Below are positions 1 to 9,422 of a stretch of 64,000 nucleotides of DNA, piece after piece. A program made the position numbers and the translations under genes. The number at the start of each line of letters is the position of its first letter. The first letter of the stretch is position 1. The stretch is taken from positions 79,257,441 through 79,321,440 of the forward strand of contig CM036753.1 in assembly GCA_020796225.1 (NCBI GenBank), in the 5' to 3' direction. This stretch comes from Arion vulgaris. Taxonomy: Eukaryota > Mollusca > Gastropoda > Stylommatophora > Arionidae. Under the pieces are notes generated by a model that saw nothing but the letters and a program-made list of their open reading frames with translations, ran no database searches and was not told the DNA's origin.

Positions 1-292
1 GTATCAAATATTATAAGGAAACGAAGGTGGAAATATTTAGGTCATGTTCTTAGATCAGACGATAAGAAACTAAATCGACATGTCCTTATGTGGTCACCAG
101 TTGGGAAAAGAAAACGTGGAAGACCAAAGACCACTCTTTGAAGAACCATCCAACAAGAAAGTAAACTATTGTGATGTAAAACCATACAAGATCTCCAACT
201 GCTAGCAAAGAACCGTATCACATGGAAATCTAAAACCTCTGCCCTATGTGCCGCCTTTGGCACGAAAGGAACAAACGAACTAACTAACTATT
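1..292 (+). pseudogene. 3' end of a non-LTR retrotransposon (LINE), cut by window edge
   Basis: Read on the plus strand in shifting frames, this gives the typical carboxy-terminal end of a LINE reverse transcriptase protein: RRWKYLGHVLRSDD, then KRKRGRPKTTL, then SALCAAFGTKGTN, followed by an ACTAACTAACTA tail. At least one internal stop (TGA near 138) breaks it. The same 3' end with the same ACTAA-type tail is found again at about 52150-52320, so this is one dispersed LINE family. The element begins to the left of the window. It is not a functional gene. Confidence 0.75.
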
Positions 293-857
293 GATTACAT
301 CTTTCTTTCTATGTTTTCACTTCTCTAATTCAGTTTTGCCTTACAGCGTCAGGATAAGATCACATCAACAATCACTAAGTAAGAATTGTAAAATAACGAG
401 TATCTGCTAAAAAATTAACGAGTAGCTCAAATACTAAAAAGTAACTGAAAATTGCATCACAATTGCCTCTACTTGTTTTTGTAACACTGAGACAAATGTA
501 TGTGCTACATTTTGGATTAGTTTTTAACAGATGTCTTCAAAAGACGCTCAATAAATGAGAACTATGGCAGACAAGTCCAGTCTAGTGCAGCAGTTCTCAA
601 ACTTTACATTACCGTAGACCTCCTTTTTAAATACATTTTGCTGCTACGGACCCCACAAGTTTTAATATATGAAAATCTTCTAGCGATATAGTTATTATTA
701 CACCACATCAACAGTCAGACTGGCTCCATTTTCTCAAACTGGGACACACTTCAAATGATCTTTCATGTTGTCCTGTCATACATTTAGACTCCGATCAGTG
801 CCGGGTCCTTTGATTTCTCAGCGGAACTAGTTTACCAATGTTTTTATACATGTTGCT
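293..857. other. No gene seen; AT-rich interspersed sequence
   Basis: No open frame with a recognisable product. The stretch around 590-800 (TTCTCAAACTTT, CTACGGACCCC) looks like decayed dispersed repeat, but I could not assign it to a family. Confidence 0.5.
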
Positions 858-1066
858 GCCCGCCTGCCCAGCATGTTTGTAGCGCGTTGGACGACTGGTG
901 ACAAGCCCTATGTGAGGGCGGGTTCAATTCCGCCGGCTAGCAGAAGAAGCCACAGGTTCTTCAGATTTATGATGTTCGTGGCACCGAATCGAAGGGTTAC
1001 GATGTCCATGGCACCGAGCCGAAGAGTTGAAAGCCCAAGTGCTTCTGGATCGGAAATAAAAATACA
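858..1066 (+). repeat. SINE1, tRNA-derived SINE
   Basis: The 5' part looks tRNA-like, with an A-box-like TAGCGCGTTGGACGACTGG and a B-box GGTTCAATTCC. It is followed by a unique body with two near-copies of GGCACCGA(A/G)(T/C)CGAAG and ends in GCTTCTGGATCGGAAA plus an A-rich tail. Three further copies lie in the window on both strands (about 2143, 3729 and 33905), which shows it is a dispersed family. Transcription by RNA polymerase III from the internal promoter is inferred from the boxes. Confidence 0.85.
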
Positions 1067-1411
1067 TGTTTCAAAGATTTATTTTTCTGTTCAAAATCTC
1101 AAAGATCATAATACTTCTTCAAGCGCTTGAGGACCTCATCTGAGTGCCTCGCGGACTCTCGGAAGGGGGTCCCGGTTTGGGAAACACGGGTCTAGTAGAT
1201 TAATTTTCCTAAAGAGGCTGAGTACTTCGCGTCGTGTGCGGGGCGTCGTCAACAGAATACTAATACCACAGCAGCTATTATTAAAATTAATGATATTTTA
1301 ATTGAACACCATTACATATTTTGAATAACCATGAGCTTCCTGTTTCCGTTTGAAATAAATGTAATTGATTTACACACACACTAACATATGTTCTATTATT
1401 TTGATATATAG

Positions 1412-1682
1412 GTCACCCGAGTTGTGCCGGTGTCCGCATGGGAAGCAAAGAATAGTACCACGGCAACCAACAAGGCATGTAGTAAGAGGCGACTCATGTA
1501 GGACCTAGGGTAGCTACCCTTGTAAATAAAAAGCATCGCAGAAATCGGATGTTCTGGCCTACTTGTAAGAGCATAACTGGCACAACGTACAATCGCTCTT
1601 GGGCTCATATCACATAGACATCACAAAGAGTGGTTAACAAGTGGTCGATATGGAGCGTTCAAGAAGAAGAAGAAGATGTATG
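1412..1682 (+). repeat. SINE2 copy (AAG-rich tail)
   Basis: It starts CACCCGAGTTGTGCC and contains AAGCAAAGAATAGTACCAC, an AGTAAGAGGCGACT variant of the core, CTACTTGTAAGAGCATAACTG and GGTCGATATGGAGCGTTC, ending in AAGAAGAAGAAG. The same order of blocks occurs at 3956-4225, 13783-14035 and, inverted, at 43676-43920. I see no clear tRNA B box; it behaves as a short non-coding dispersed element with a GTCGTAAGAGGCGAC-type core. Confidence 0.85.
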
Positions 1683-2142
1683 GGCAGATACACTAGAATA
1701 TAAGTTGTTTATCATCATCATGTAGCTTGTCCATTCCGGAACTTGGCTCCCATTACAACAGTTATGAAAACTTTCTATTCTGTGGAAGTTGACTGACGTC
1801 AGCAGTAGTCATTGTCAGATCGTCAATGACATCTTGCACGAATCCAACTCTAGGTATTCCCCTCATTCCTCTTCCAGGTCTCATTCCCTTCAAAAGTATT
1901 GTCTCCATGCACACATGTTAAACTGTTACACATACACATATATGTACATTTACATATATTTGCACAGAATTATATGTGTACTCACAAACTTCAACATACG
2001 CTGTTTTGACACATTGTTAATTGTTGTTTTACTGACGAGAGTAAACAAGAAAAATAATCATCAGATAATTACGAACAAAGAACAATTTACTTCTGCGCGT
2101 TGATAAAAAAAAAATGATAACACACGTGACACTCTTCTATTT

Positions 2143-2343
2143 CCTTTTTTTCCGATCCAGAAGCACTTTAGCTTTCAGCTCTTCGGCGTCATGGACATCG
2201 TAACCCTTCGGTTCGGTGCTACGAGCAGCATAAATCTGAAGACCCTGTGGTTTTTTTCTGCCAGCCCTCGGATTTGAACCCGTATTCACAGAGGGCTTGT
2301 CACACCGTCGTCAATGCGCTACGAACATGCTGGGCAGGTGGGC
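2143..2343 (-). repeat. SINE1 copy, inverted
   Basis: Reverse complement of the SINE1 described at 858. The A-rich tail end (TTTTTTTCCGATCCAG) lies left and the tRNA-like head (CGCTACGAACATGCTGGGCAGG) lies right. The B box is degenerate (reverse of GGATTTGAACCC). Confidence 0.85.
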
Positions 2344-2439
2344 TCTATTTCCTGTTATGTACAATGGTTTATCATTATAACTTTGTAAAATCCCCGAAGT
2401 CTTTTCAGACCATACGGTAAAATATGCCGGTCATTTCAT

Positions 2440-2592
2440 ATTTCTAGACCCTAGTATGCAGGAGGTAGGAGACTAAATTTATTTGCTTACGTGTGGAACG
2501 TCGAATGTGAGATTGAAATCCACAACACTTGTGTCTGAGGCGATAGTCTAACGCTTATGCTTTACGCTAATCCATCCCACACATCGTATTTC
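2440..2592 (-). repeat. SINE5-like tRNA-derived repeat, inverted
   Basis: The right end reads, on the minus strand, GATTAGCGTAAAGCATAAGC, followed by a B-box-like GGATTTCAATCTC and ACGTTCCACACGTAAGC. Related copies occur at about 44630-44790 (-) and 61895-62075 (+), the last with a good GAGTTCAATCCCC box. Confidence 0.65.
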
Positions 2593-2873
2593 TCTCGTGC
2601 CGCTATACGATCTGCATACAATTTCTCTACAGTTCGTTTCTGGGCTCCCTAGAGCATCTTTACTATATTTTAACCATTTTCTTCTCACTTCAATGTCTGC
2701 ATTGTAATTCTTTGATCACTTCTTCTCAGAGAATGTTTCAAATTTATCTATTTTTAACAGCAGTTGTTACTATGGATTGTCCAGGTATTTATCTCATTCC
2801 ACCAACTATCCTTAATTTGTTCAATTGTGTGTTCATTATTTGTATCACTTCGCTGACTATTCTAAATACTGAT

Positions 2874-3068
2874 CTAATAGCGAAGTGGTGAATTCCTTGT
2901 CCTGGATTTCTCTATATGGCCTTGTCGTTTTCTGCAGAATTTCACAAAGCAAAAACTCTTTAGTTCCGGCAACAAAATTAAGGAATCTACAATGAAAACT
3001 GCACCAACAAACCGAGCGACACAATCCGAATTCTCTCTCGCGCGATGACCGCCCATACCGATGTACCA
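2874..3068. other. Unassigned sequence before REP-F
   Basis: A 60-codon minus-strand open frame here shows no recognisable domain and is probably chance. It contains TCTCTCTCGCGCGATGACC, which resembles the CTCTCTCGCGATCGTTC start of REP-F, so it may be the beginning of the next repeat. Confidence 0.35.
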
Positions 3069-3440
3069 GATCTACCCATAATTTCTATTCATGTGGTAAT
3101 TTGATTCATGCAGCCTTAGCATTGACCTGTTTTACGTCATATCTTCAGCACCATTTAGAGCTCTGGTGCTTATCCTTCAGCGATGTGTCCGGTTTCAGCC
3201 AGCGTTTACTGGGTTCACTCTCCATTCTGTAGCCAGCTAGTGTATTTTACGATGTGGGGTAGCTAGACCCCACGTCCAAATCTCCGTAATCGCCTCTTAC
3301 GACATGCGTGGCAGGTAACAGTAGTCGTATTCTTTACACCCCAATTTGGGCCTGGGTAACCACTCGGGCGAATCCGAATTCGAACTCCCAACCAACACAA
3401 CAACAACGCAAAGCAGGGTGCTTAACCACTTCTTCCCAGA
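3069..3440 (+). repeat. REP-F joined to an inverted SINE2-like core and a tRNA-like head
   Basis: On the plus strand it contains GGAGCTCTGGTGCTTATCC and CAGCGTTTACTGGGTTCACT (REP-F). This is followed, inverted, by the SINE2-type core (TCGCCTCTTACGACATGCG) and then a minus-strand tRNA-like head (TTCGAACTCCC, GCTTAACCACTT). The same REP-F-to-core order recurs at 5345-5710, so the composite is probably one element. Confidence 0.6.
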
Positions 3441-3728
3441 CACTTGCCTCCATCTCCTTCCCGAACCCACATACTATTTTATTAAACATGAAACATTTCC
3501 CTGTACATATGACCCAGACATATGTTATATGTTTAATCATACACGCACAGTCATCAATCACAAACGTATATATTTGCACATACGATTTAGTACATCCTTG
3601 ATTATACTATACGTATTGACGCTTGCTCGCAGAAACAAAACGGAAAGTTCACTAATATTTACTCAAGTACACGCTCTCATGTTTCTGAACTTTCACATTT
3701 TTCTTGTATATGTTCTTAAACATTATTA

Positions 3729-3945
3729 TCGCCTGTGTGCCCAGCGTGTTCGTATCGCGTTGGACTACGGGTGACTATCCCTCTGTGTGTGCGGGTTCAA
3801 TTCCACGGGATGGCAGAAAAGCCACAGATTCCCAGATTTACGGTGTTCGTGACACCGAACCGAAGGGTTACGATGTTCATGGCACCGAGCCGAAGAGCTG
3901 AAAAGCTTAAGTGCTTCTGGATCGGATAAAAAAAACAAAATAAAA
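3729..3945 (+). repeat. SINE1 copy
   Basis: The head starts GCCTGTGTGCCCAGCGTGTT, the A-box region is ATCGCGTTGGACTACGGG and the B box is GGTTCAATTCC. The body and the TGGATCGGATAAAAAAAAC tail match the copy at 858. Confidence 0.88.
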
Positions 3946-3955
3946 GCACCATTAT

Positions 3956-4225
3956 TATCACCCGTGTGGTGCAGGGTCCACAAGGGAAGCAAAGAATAGT
4001 ACCACTTCGACCTACAAGGCATGTCGTTAGAGGCGACTGATGTAGGACCTAGTGAAGCTACCCTAGTAAATAAAAGCATCGCAGAAATTGCATGTGCCGT
4101 TATGCACCTACTTGTAGGCGCATAACTGGCACAACGTACAATCGCTCTAAGGCTCAGATCACATACAAATCACACAGAGTGGTTAATAACTGGTGGATAA
4201 GAAGCGAAAGAAGAAGAAGAAGTAA
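3956..4225 (+). repeat. SINE2 copy, nearly complete
   Basis: The best-preserved SINE2 in the left part: CACCCGTGTGGTGC at the 5' end, GCAAAGAATAGTACCAC, CATGTCGTTAGAGGCGACTG, AGCTACCCTAGTAAATAAAA, CTACTTGTAGGCGCATAACT and an AAGAAGAAGAAG tail. It lies directly behind the SINE1 A-rich tail. Confidence 0.88.
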
Positions 4226-4254
4226 AATTATTATGGATGACCAAAATGTACAAT

Positions 4255-4466
4255 ATATTTATTTGAACATAGAAGCAAAATTAAGAATGTTCCTTTTGGC
4301 TGAAATCGGATGCACATATCCTAAACGTGTAGAAGTCTATGCGTTTAGAGGCCTACCAAGCCAATGTGCAACGTATACACGTTCTTGACAAAGATCAAAC
4401 ATATCACAAAGAGTGATTAAAATTGGTCGTAAAGAACAAACGCAAAAAAGAAGAAGAAGAATGTTG
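4255..4466 (+). repeat. Degenerate SINE2-related fragment
   Basis: Contains GGCTGAAATCGGATGCAC, then CACAAAGAGTGATTAAAATT, GGTCGTAAAGAAC and a second AAGAAGAAGAAG tail. These are diverged forms of the SINE2 3' half. The same GGCTGAAATCGGATGCAC block is in the composite at 5345-5710 (inverted). Confidence 0.5.
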
Positions 4467-4629
4467 CGTATGGTTCATGTTCATGACTTGGAGAAACATG
4501 TTAATAACACAATAATCATACAAAGTAGATTGAGGATAGGAAAATATGAACACAGCAGTAAAGACAGAAAGAAAGGATAAATAGAATATACTTTGTTCTA
4601 TATACCCAATTATCAATCAATCAAGTGAC

Positions 4630-5342
4630 ATACCTGCCGGCTTAGGCGATCATGTCTCTCCCCAACTCTCTCTGCTTGGTCATGAAATCAGTTCTGACGT
4701 CGATCTTTTTGTCGAACCATGATATCAGGTCATCCAACATCTTTTCCCTCTGTCTTCCACGATCTCTACATCCCTGAATTGTACCTGTTGTCACCAAATG
4801 TTCTAAACCTTCTGTGTCACAGTATAGGCCCGAAGAACCTTGGATGCTTGATTCTTATCCTTTTGATAAGGTTTCTTTGTGCGCGCGCCAGATTTAAAAT
4901 CTCGTTTGCTTTCTTCGCTGCTGTGGAATTTTCAAGGTTCTTCTGTAAAACCACATTTATGTGGTCTCCAGTGCTCTTATTGATTGTTCATTGTCCATGA
5001 TTCGCTACCATACATAAGTATTGGTTCCATATAGCACTGGGGTACCCGTTTTCGCAGTGTCATTGGCAGTGAATTCATTGATAGTGTGTTCTTCATTTTT
5101 ATAAAAGCAGCTTTTGCTTGAGCTATTCTACTCCTAATCTCTATTTTACATCTTCCATCTGATGTTAGGAATGTTCACGGATACTTGAGTTGATGGACTT
5201 GTTTCAGTGTTGTGTTATTTATTTTGATATTGCATTGTGGTGTTTCCTGTTTATTAGAGATAACCATTACCTGTTTTCTTTATATTCATATTTAATCCTT
5301 TCTTTTCACTTTCTTTCACTAATATGTCTACAACTAAATAAA
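4630..5342 (-). pseudogene. Decayed LINE reverse transcriptase, carboxy-terminal part
   Basis: Minus-strand reading in several frames gives a run typical of the end of a non-LTR reverse transcriptase: EKKGLNMNIKKTQVMVISNK, then NIKINNTTLKQVHQLKY, TSDGRCKIEIRSRIAQAKAA, SMNSLPMTLRKRV and MEPILMYGSESWTM. The part after that is full of stops. The catalytic core is missing and the upstream end abuts the composite repeat at 5345, so this is a truncated, inactive copy. Confidence 0.75.
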
Positions 5343-5344
5343 CT

Positions 5345-5710
5345 ATCTCTCGCGATCACCTTAAAGACCGATGTACCAGATCTCCCTATAAATTAATTCA
5401 TGCGGAAATCTGATCCATGCAGCCTTAGCATGGGTGAGTTTCATCACATTTCAGCGCCATTTGGAGCTCTAGTGCTTATCCTTCAACGATATTTACGGAT
5501 TCAGCCAGCGTTTACTGGGTTCGCTCTCCGTTAACCTTTGGCTGTCCCCAGCCGTCCTGCAAGGCAGGAGGTTGACTTCTACACATTTAGGACACGTGCA
5601 TCCGATTTCAGCCAAACCTTCTAAGTCGCCTCTTACGACATGCGTGGCAGGTAACAGTGGTTCTATTCTTTACATCCCAAATTTGAGTCCCGGTAACCAC
5701 TCGGTCGACT
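5345..5710 (+). repeat. REP-F with inverted SINE2-like core
   Basis: Carries GGAGCTCTAGTGCTTATCC, CAGCGTTTACTGGGTTCGCT and CTGTCCCCAGCCGTCCTGC. Inverted, it then has the core block CGCCTCTTACGACATGCGTG and TTCTATTCTTTAC, and ends GTAACCACTCGGTCG. It is the fullest copy of this composite and sits between two minus-strand LINE relics. Confidence 0.65.
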
Positions 5711-5852
5711 AAATAAACGACATACGACATATGGCAGCATAAGAAATAATGGCAAAGATAAAGTCGATTTTTCTATCGCAGAAATTGTGTTAAGAAAGGA
5801 ACACATTTCAAATGCACAGACAAGATTAATTATGAAACATCAATATACTAAA

Positions 5853-6154
5853 AGCCGTCCATCGCAAGCGATGATGACAACAATCTCAGACGTGTACTGT
5901 TGCACCTCTCTGGTGTGTGCGGAGGTGACTGTAGAGTCAATCCTAGAACAGAATCCCCGACCACAGGTGGGGCATACATGATCAAGGTTAGACATGTGCG
6001 TGTTGTGTGCTTTGTCTTTCTGCGCTGCTCGTTTTCTCTGTGACTCAACAATACGATGATTCTCAGCTATTCGGGTTCCTCTTTTGTTGTTACAGCGCCA
6101 CATTTGGCGATCTTGCGCAAGGATTCCCAGCACGTATTGTCTATATCGAAGCAT
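5853..6154 (-). pseudogene. LINE carboxy-terminal tail with Cys/His finger
   Basis: The tail reads RIAENHRIVESQRKRAAQ, then DHVCPTCGRGFCSRIDSTV and TSAHTREVQQY. The CxxC followed after about 12 residues by H (CPTCGRGFCSR...SAH) resembles a single C2H2-type finger that ends some I-group LINE proteins. Upstream (6155-6520) several frames give VYQAIVLTTLLYASETWTVY and LRWVGHVARMPDKRIPKQL, the usual LINE carboxy-terminal sequence. Confidence 0.7.
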
Positions 6155-6708
6155 TTCAGAGACAATTTAAGAGTGTCTTTAAAGCGGTTTTTTTCTGTCC
6201 ACCAGCTAAACGTCTGCCCCCTTCAAGCTCGCCATACATCAACTGTTTTGGGATGCGTTTATCAGGCATTCGAGCAACGTGACCGACCCATCTCAGTTGG
6301 GCCTTCTGCAACAGGGTGTTGACGCTTGGGATCTTTGCTCTTGTGAGGACTTCGCTGTCTGGAATTTTGTCCTGCCAGTTTTTTTTAGTATTCTGCGTAG
6401 ACAGCTTGTGTGAAATGGTTTAATTTTCTTCCGTGTCTGCTATACACTGTCCATGTCTCGCTTGCGTACAGCAGCGTGGTTAGCACTATGGCCTGGTAAA
6501 CTTTCAGCTTTGTGACTATGCTTATCCCTTCCGTTCCCACACAGTGACACGTAACCTTCCGAACGCAGTACTGGCTTTGGATATCCTATTGTGGACCTCA
6601 GAATCTATGTTTGCCGATCTGGATAGGAGGCTGCCAAGATAAGCAAAGCTGTCCGTTGACTGGAGACGCTGGTGTTTAATGTTGATGACTGGATCGTAAT
6701 ACTGTTCT

Positions 6709-7683
6709 CTAGGGGCGGCTGGAACATGACCTCTGTTTTTTGGTGTTAATGGTGAGGCCAAACCTATCACAGGCCATTGAGAACTTGTCCATGCAAGTCT
6801 GCATTTCTTCCTCAGAGTTGGTAGCGAGGGCACAGTCATCAGCAAACAACAGGTTTGAGATAGTTGATTCTTTTACCTTGGTGGAGGATTTTAACCTCCG
6901 AAGATTGAATAGGTTACCGTCTGTCCTGTATCTAATCTTTACCCCATGTTCGTCGCCTTCCCAAAAGACATCCGTGAGCATGGCAGCAAACATCATGCTG
7001 AAGAGTGTTGGGGCCAGTACACAGCCCTGTTTGACGCCGTTGGTGACATGGAAGGCTTCCGACAGCTCCCCTTCGTCAAGTACACGTGCCAGCATGCCCT
7101 CGTGAAACTGTTGAACGATCTTGATGAATTTCCTTGGGCATCCAAATTTTTCCATGATCTTCCATAGACCCTCCCTGTTAACCGTGTCAAAAGCCTTTGT
7201 CAGATCGACAAAGACCATATAGAGGTTACGGTGCTGCTCTTGGCATTTCTCCTGTAGTTGGCGAGCAGCAAATATCATGTCTGCTGTTCCACGACCTGCT
7301 CTGAAGCCACATTGGGTCTCAGGGAGTAAGTCCTGTTCCAGGTGATCGATTAATCGATTGAGGAGGACTCTGGCCAGTATTTTGCCAGCGATTGACAGGA
7401 GGAGATCCCTGTGGTTATCGCAGGCCTGGCGGTTTCCTTTCCGCTTGTACAGGTGGACAATAGTGGCATCCTTTAATTCCTGTAGCACACGTTCGTTGCA
7501 CCAAATGGATGTAAATAACTCTGTCAATTTTAGCATCAACGTGGGCCCTCCTTCTTTGTAGATTTCGGTTGGTATTGAGTCCGCACCCGTTGCCTTCCCG
7601 CTGGACATCTGGCTTGTTGCCTTCTTGACCTCTGCTAAGGTAGGTGGAATATCAAGCTTGGCATTGATTTCGACCTGGGGCAT
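6709..7683 (-). pseudogene. LINE reverse transcriptase core
   Basis: A 324-codon open stretch with the RT landmarks in order: SSGKATGADSIPTEIYK, GFRAGRGTADMIFAARQL, motif A VFVDLTKAFDTVNREGLW, motif B NGVKQGCVLAPTLFSMMF, and motif C LLFADDCALAT. FADD, the usual variant of the catalytic YxDD, is intact. A KTKFR-type finger sequence is represented by VHLYKRKGNRQACDN. The frame breaks after NTKKQ, and the protein continues in another frame at 6522-6845 (HQRLQSTDSFAYLGSLLS). The copy therefore cannot make a full polyprotein. Confidence 0.9.
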
Positions 7684-7775
7684 GCGCTCTATGGCTTCAT
7701 AACATATAGTGGATGGATGGTTGAGGACAGAACGGAAGTGTTCTGCCCAGCGATTTAGTATCTGAGGCTTGTCAA

Positions 7776-8315
7776 TTAGTAGCCTTGCTCCATCTGCATC
7801 GAGTATGGGAGTGGGGTGAGATTGTTGAGGTCCGTAAACAGTTTTAGGGCATCGTAGAAGCGTTTGAAATCATGTCTGTCTGCATATATCTGGATTTCAT
7901 CAGATTTTTGGCTTAGCCATGCGTCTTGTAATTTCCTGATTCTCTCTTGAGCCCTTCTACGAGCATCTAGGAAAGCTGTTTTTGGATGATGATGATGGTC
8001 ATTTTGATAGGCTCTGTATGTCTCATGTTTCGTGAGAAGAATAGACTTGATTTCTTCGTCATTTTCATCAAACCAGTCGTGGCTCTTGCGTACAGAGTGT
8101 CCTATAAGCTCAGAGGTAGATAGGTACACGGTGTCTCTGAGGGCAGTCCAGTCATCGTCCACGCTGGTTTTGCCAAATTGGAGGTCCTTCAATTTGTCGT
8201 CCAGGTATGAAACATCAATATTCCGAACTAGGGTCGGGGGCGATATTTTACTTTGATTTATAATTTTGTAAATACAAGGTATGCAACATTGTGTGTGAGT
8301 TTGTTGTATATCCAT
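7776..8315 (-). pseudogene. LINE linker region between endonuclease and RT
   Basis: An uninterrupted stretch of 179 codons. It contains LDDKLKDLQ, then DWFDENDEEIKSILL, a basic helical stretch (FLDARRRAQERIRKLQDAWL) and FYDALKLFTDLNNL. This arrangement (WFDEND, RRAQERIR) is what usually separates the endonuclease from the reverse transcriptase in such LINEs. The next piece, the RT, is in another frame, so at least one frameshift or stop lies between 7684 and 7776. Confidence 0.75.
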
Positions 8316-8339
8316 GATAAAAGCTGAAAAAAGTCAGTC

Positions 8340-8700
8340 TAGAGTTCAATTTCATAAAGAACAGCAGTCGAAACTCTTAATCTTTCGAAGAAGATCGCTC
8401 GGAGTTTGTTTAAAGGCTTTTATTGTGCCATTTGGCGTTTAATGAAGGCTCCCACCCTTTATCCGCCGATCAAGTAGGCACTACTTTTGGTTTTTTTTGC
8501 GGTTCTTACCCTTTAGTGCCGGACAGGGTGGTACCCGTGACGTTGTAAAGGTGTAAAAAATCCCGAGCGTCGTCTTCTTTTCGAAAGAGAGCTGCTCGGA
8601 ACTTTTGATTTTATTTTATTGCCAATTGGCTATATGATGGCTCCCGCCCGTTGGCCGCGATCAAGTAGGCACTACACTTTAGCCATTACTGTCTTTCGGA
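8340..8700 (-). repeat. SINE-U2, two copies in a row
   Basis: On the minus strand, the first copy starts ATGGCTAAAGTGTAGTGCC (a shortened U2 head), continues TACTTGATCGCGGCCAACGG, CCGAGCAGCTCTCTTTCG and ACAACGTCACGGGTACCACC, and ends in an A-rich linker. A second body then starts directly at AGTAGTGCCTACTTGATCGG. Both match the body of the full-headed copy at 15300-15590. The pair looks like a head-to-tail dimer or two nested insertions. Confidence 0.75.
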
Positions 8701-9403
8701 TAATCCAAGTTATACTAATTATTTTGTCGAGTTTTTCATAAGTGTTTCTTAATCAGCTAAACACTTACAGAATTACATATATATACACATAAATATATAC
8801 ACGCTTACATCATCAGATAAGTAGTATATTTAAAAGGCGTCAATACAGAGTCTGGTTACAAGACAAAGGCAGTGTCTGGCGTCTGTCTGTGTGACTAGAA
8901 TATAATGTCTGTTTGGCCTGAAACACAGCAGTAAAACATCCCCTACAACGATTTTATTTCAATATTATCTCCCCTGTCTGTCTTTCACAGCGATGCAATA
9001 TACTTGTCTTCGTTGAATCTAGTTCAAAGCTGGCTACCTCCCTGTTCCTGGCTTCGACCCAGGCATTCTGTGATAATATAGAGTATTGTAGAGTGCAGAC
9101 CAAGTCTGCTGGATTCCCAAGGATTACGTAAACATTTTAAACAGATTATAGATAAAGGTCCTAAACACTGGCTAAAAATAAATCAGGGGGAAAAATTTGG
9201 TGAAGCACTAGGAAAAAAAAACCAAATTTTACAAGCGATTTTTTTTGTCTGTTGTGTTTTTTTTTGTTTTTCTTTAATTTTATGTATTTTGTTTTGTTTG
9301 GTATTTTAGTGGAATTTTCTTTTTTTTTCAAATGCATATAATCAGTAAAAAGGGAGCTGACTTAAAATGTATAGTTATTTTATTAATATAAACCAAGAAA
9401 TTA
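8701..9403. other. No gene; A/T-rich and T-homopolymer sequence
   Basis: Short ATATATAC and CTTACATCAT runs at 8780-8815 and a T-rich low-complexity stretch at about 9238-9330. No coding signal is visible. Confidence 0.5.
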
Positions 9404-9422
9404 GTAGTAGTAGTAGTAGTAA
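9404..9422 (+). repeat. (TAG)n microsatellite
   Basis: A run of about six TAG triplets touching the first unit of the 158-bp array. It may be a degenerate form of the AAGAAG tail that precedes each unit. Confidence 0.7.

Larger units (their letters stand above)
5853..8330 (-). mobile_element. 5'-truncated non-LTR retrotransposon (I/Nimb-like)
   Basis: About 2.5 kb, reading right to left: a linker domain, the reverse transcriptase, the carboxy-terminal domain, and a tail with a possible zinc finger. The endonuclease expected at the amino end is absent, so the copy is 5'-truncated near 8330, where SINE-U2 sequence follows. The 3' end (reverse of GCCGTCCATCGCAAGCGATG) matches two short insertions inside the 41-bp array at 30469 and 31634, so the family was mobile after that array formed. 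Assignment to the I/Nimb group rests on remembered similarity of the RT block and was not computed. Confidence 0.85.

Noticed and set aside
858..1066. A true tRNA gene in SINE1
   Set aside because: A and B boxes are visible, but the acceptor and anticodon stems do not pair and the sequence continues into a SINE body found in four copies.
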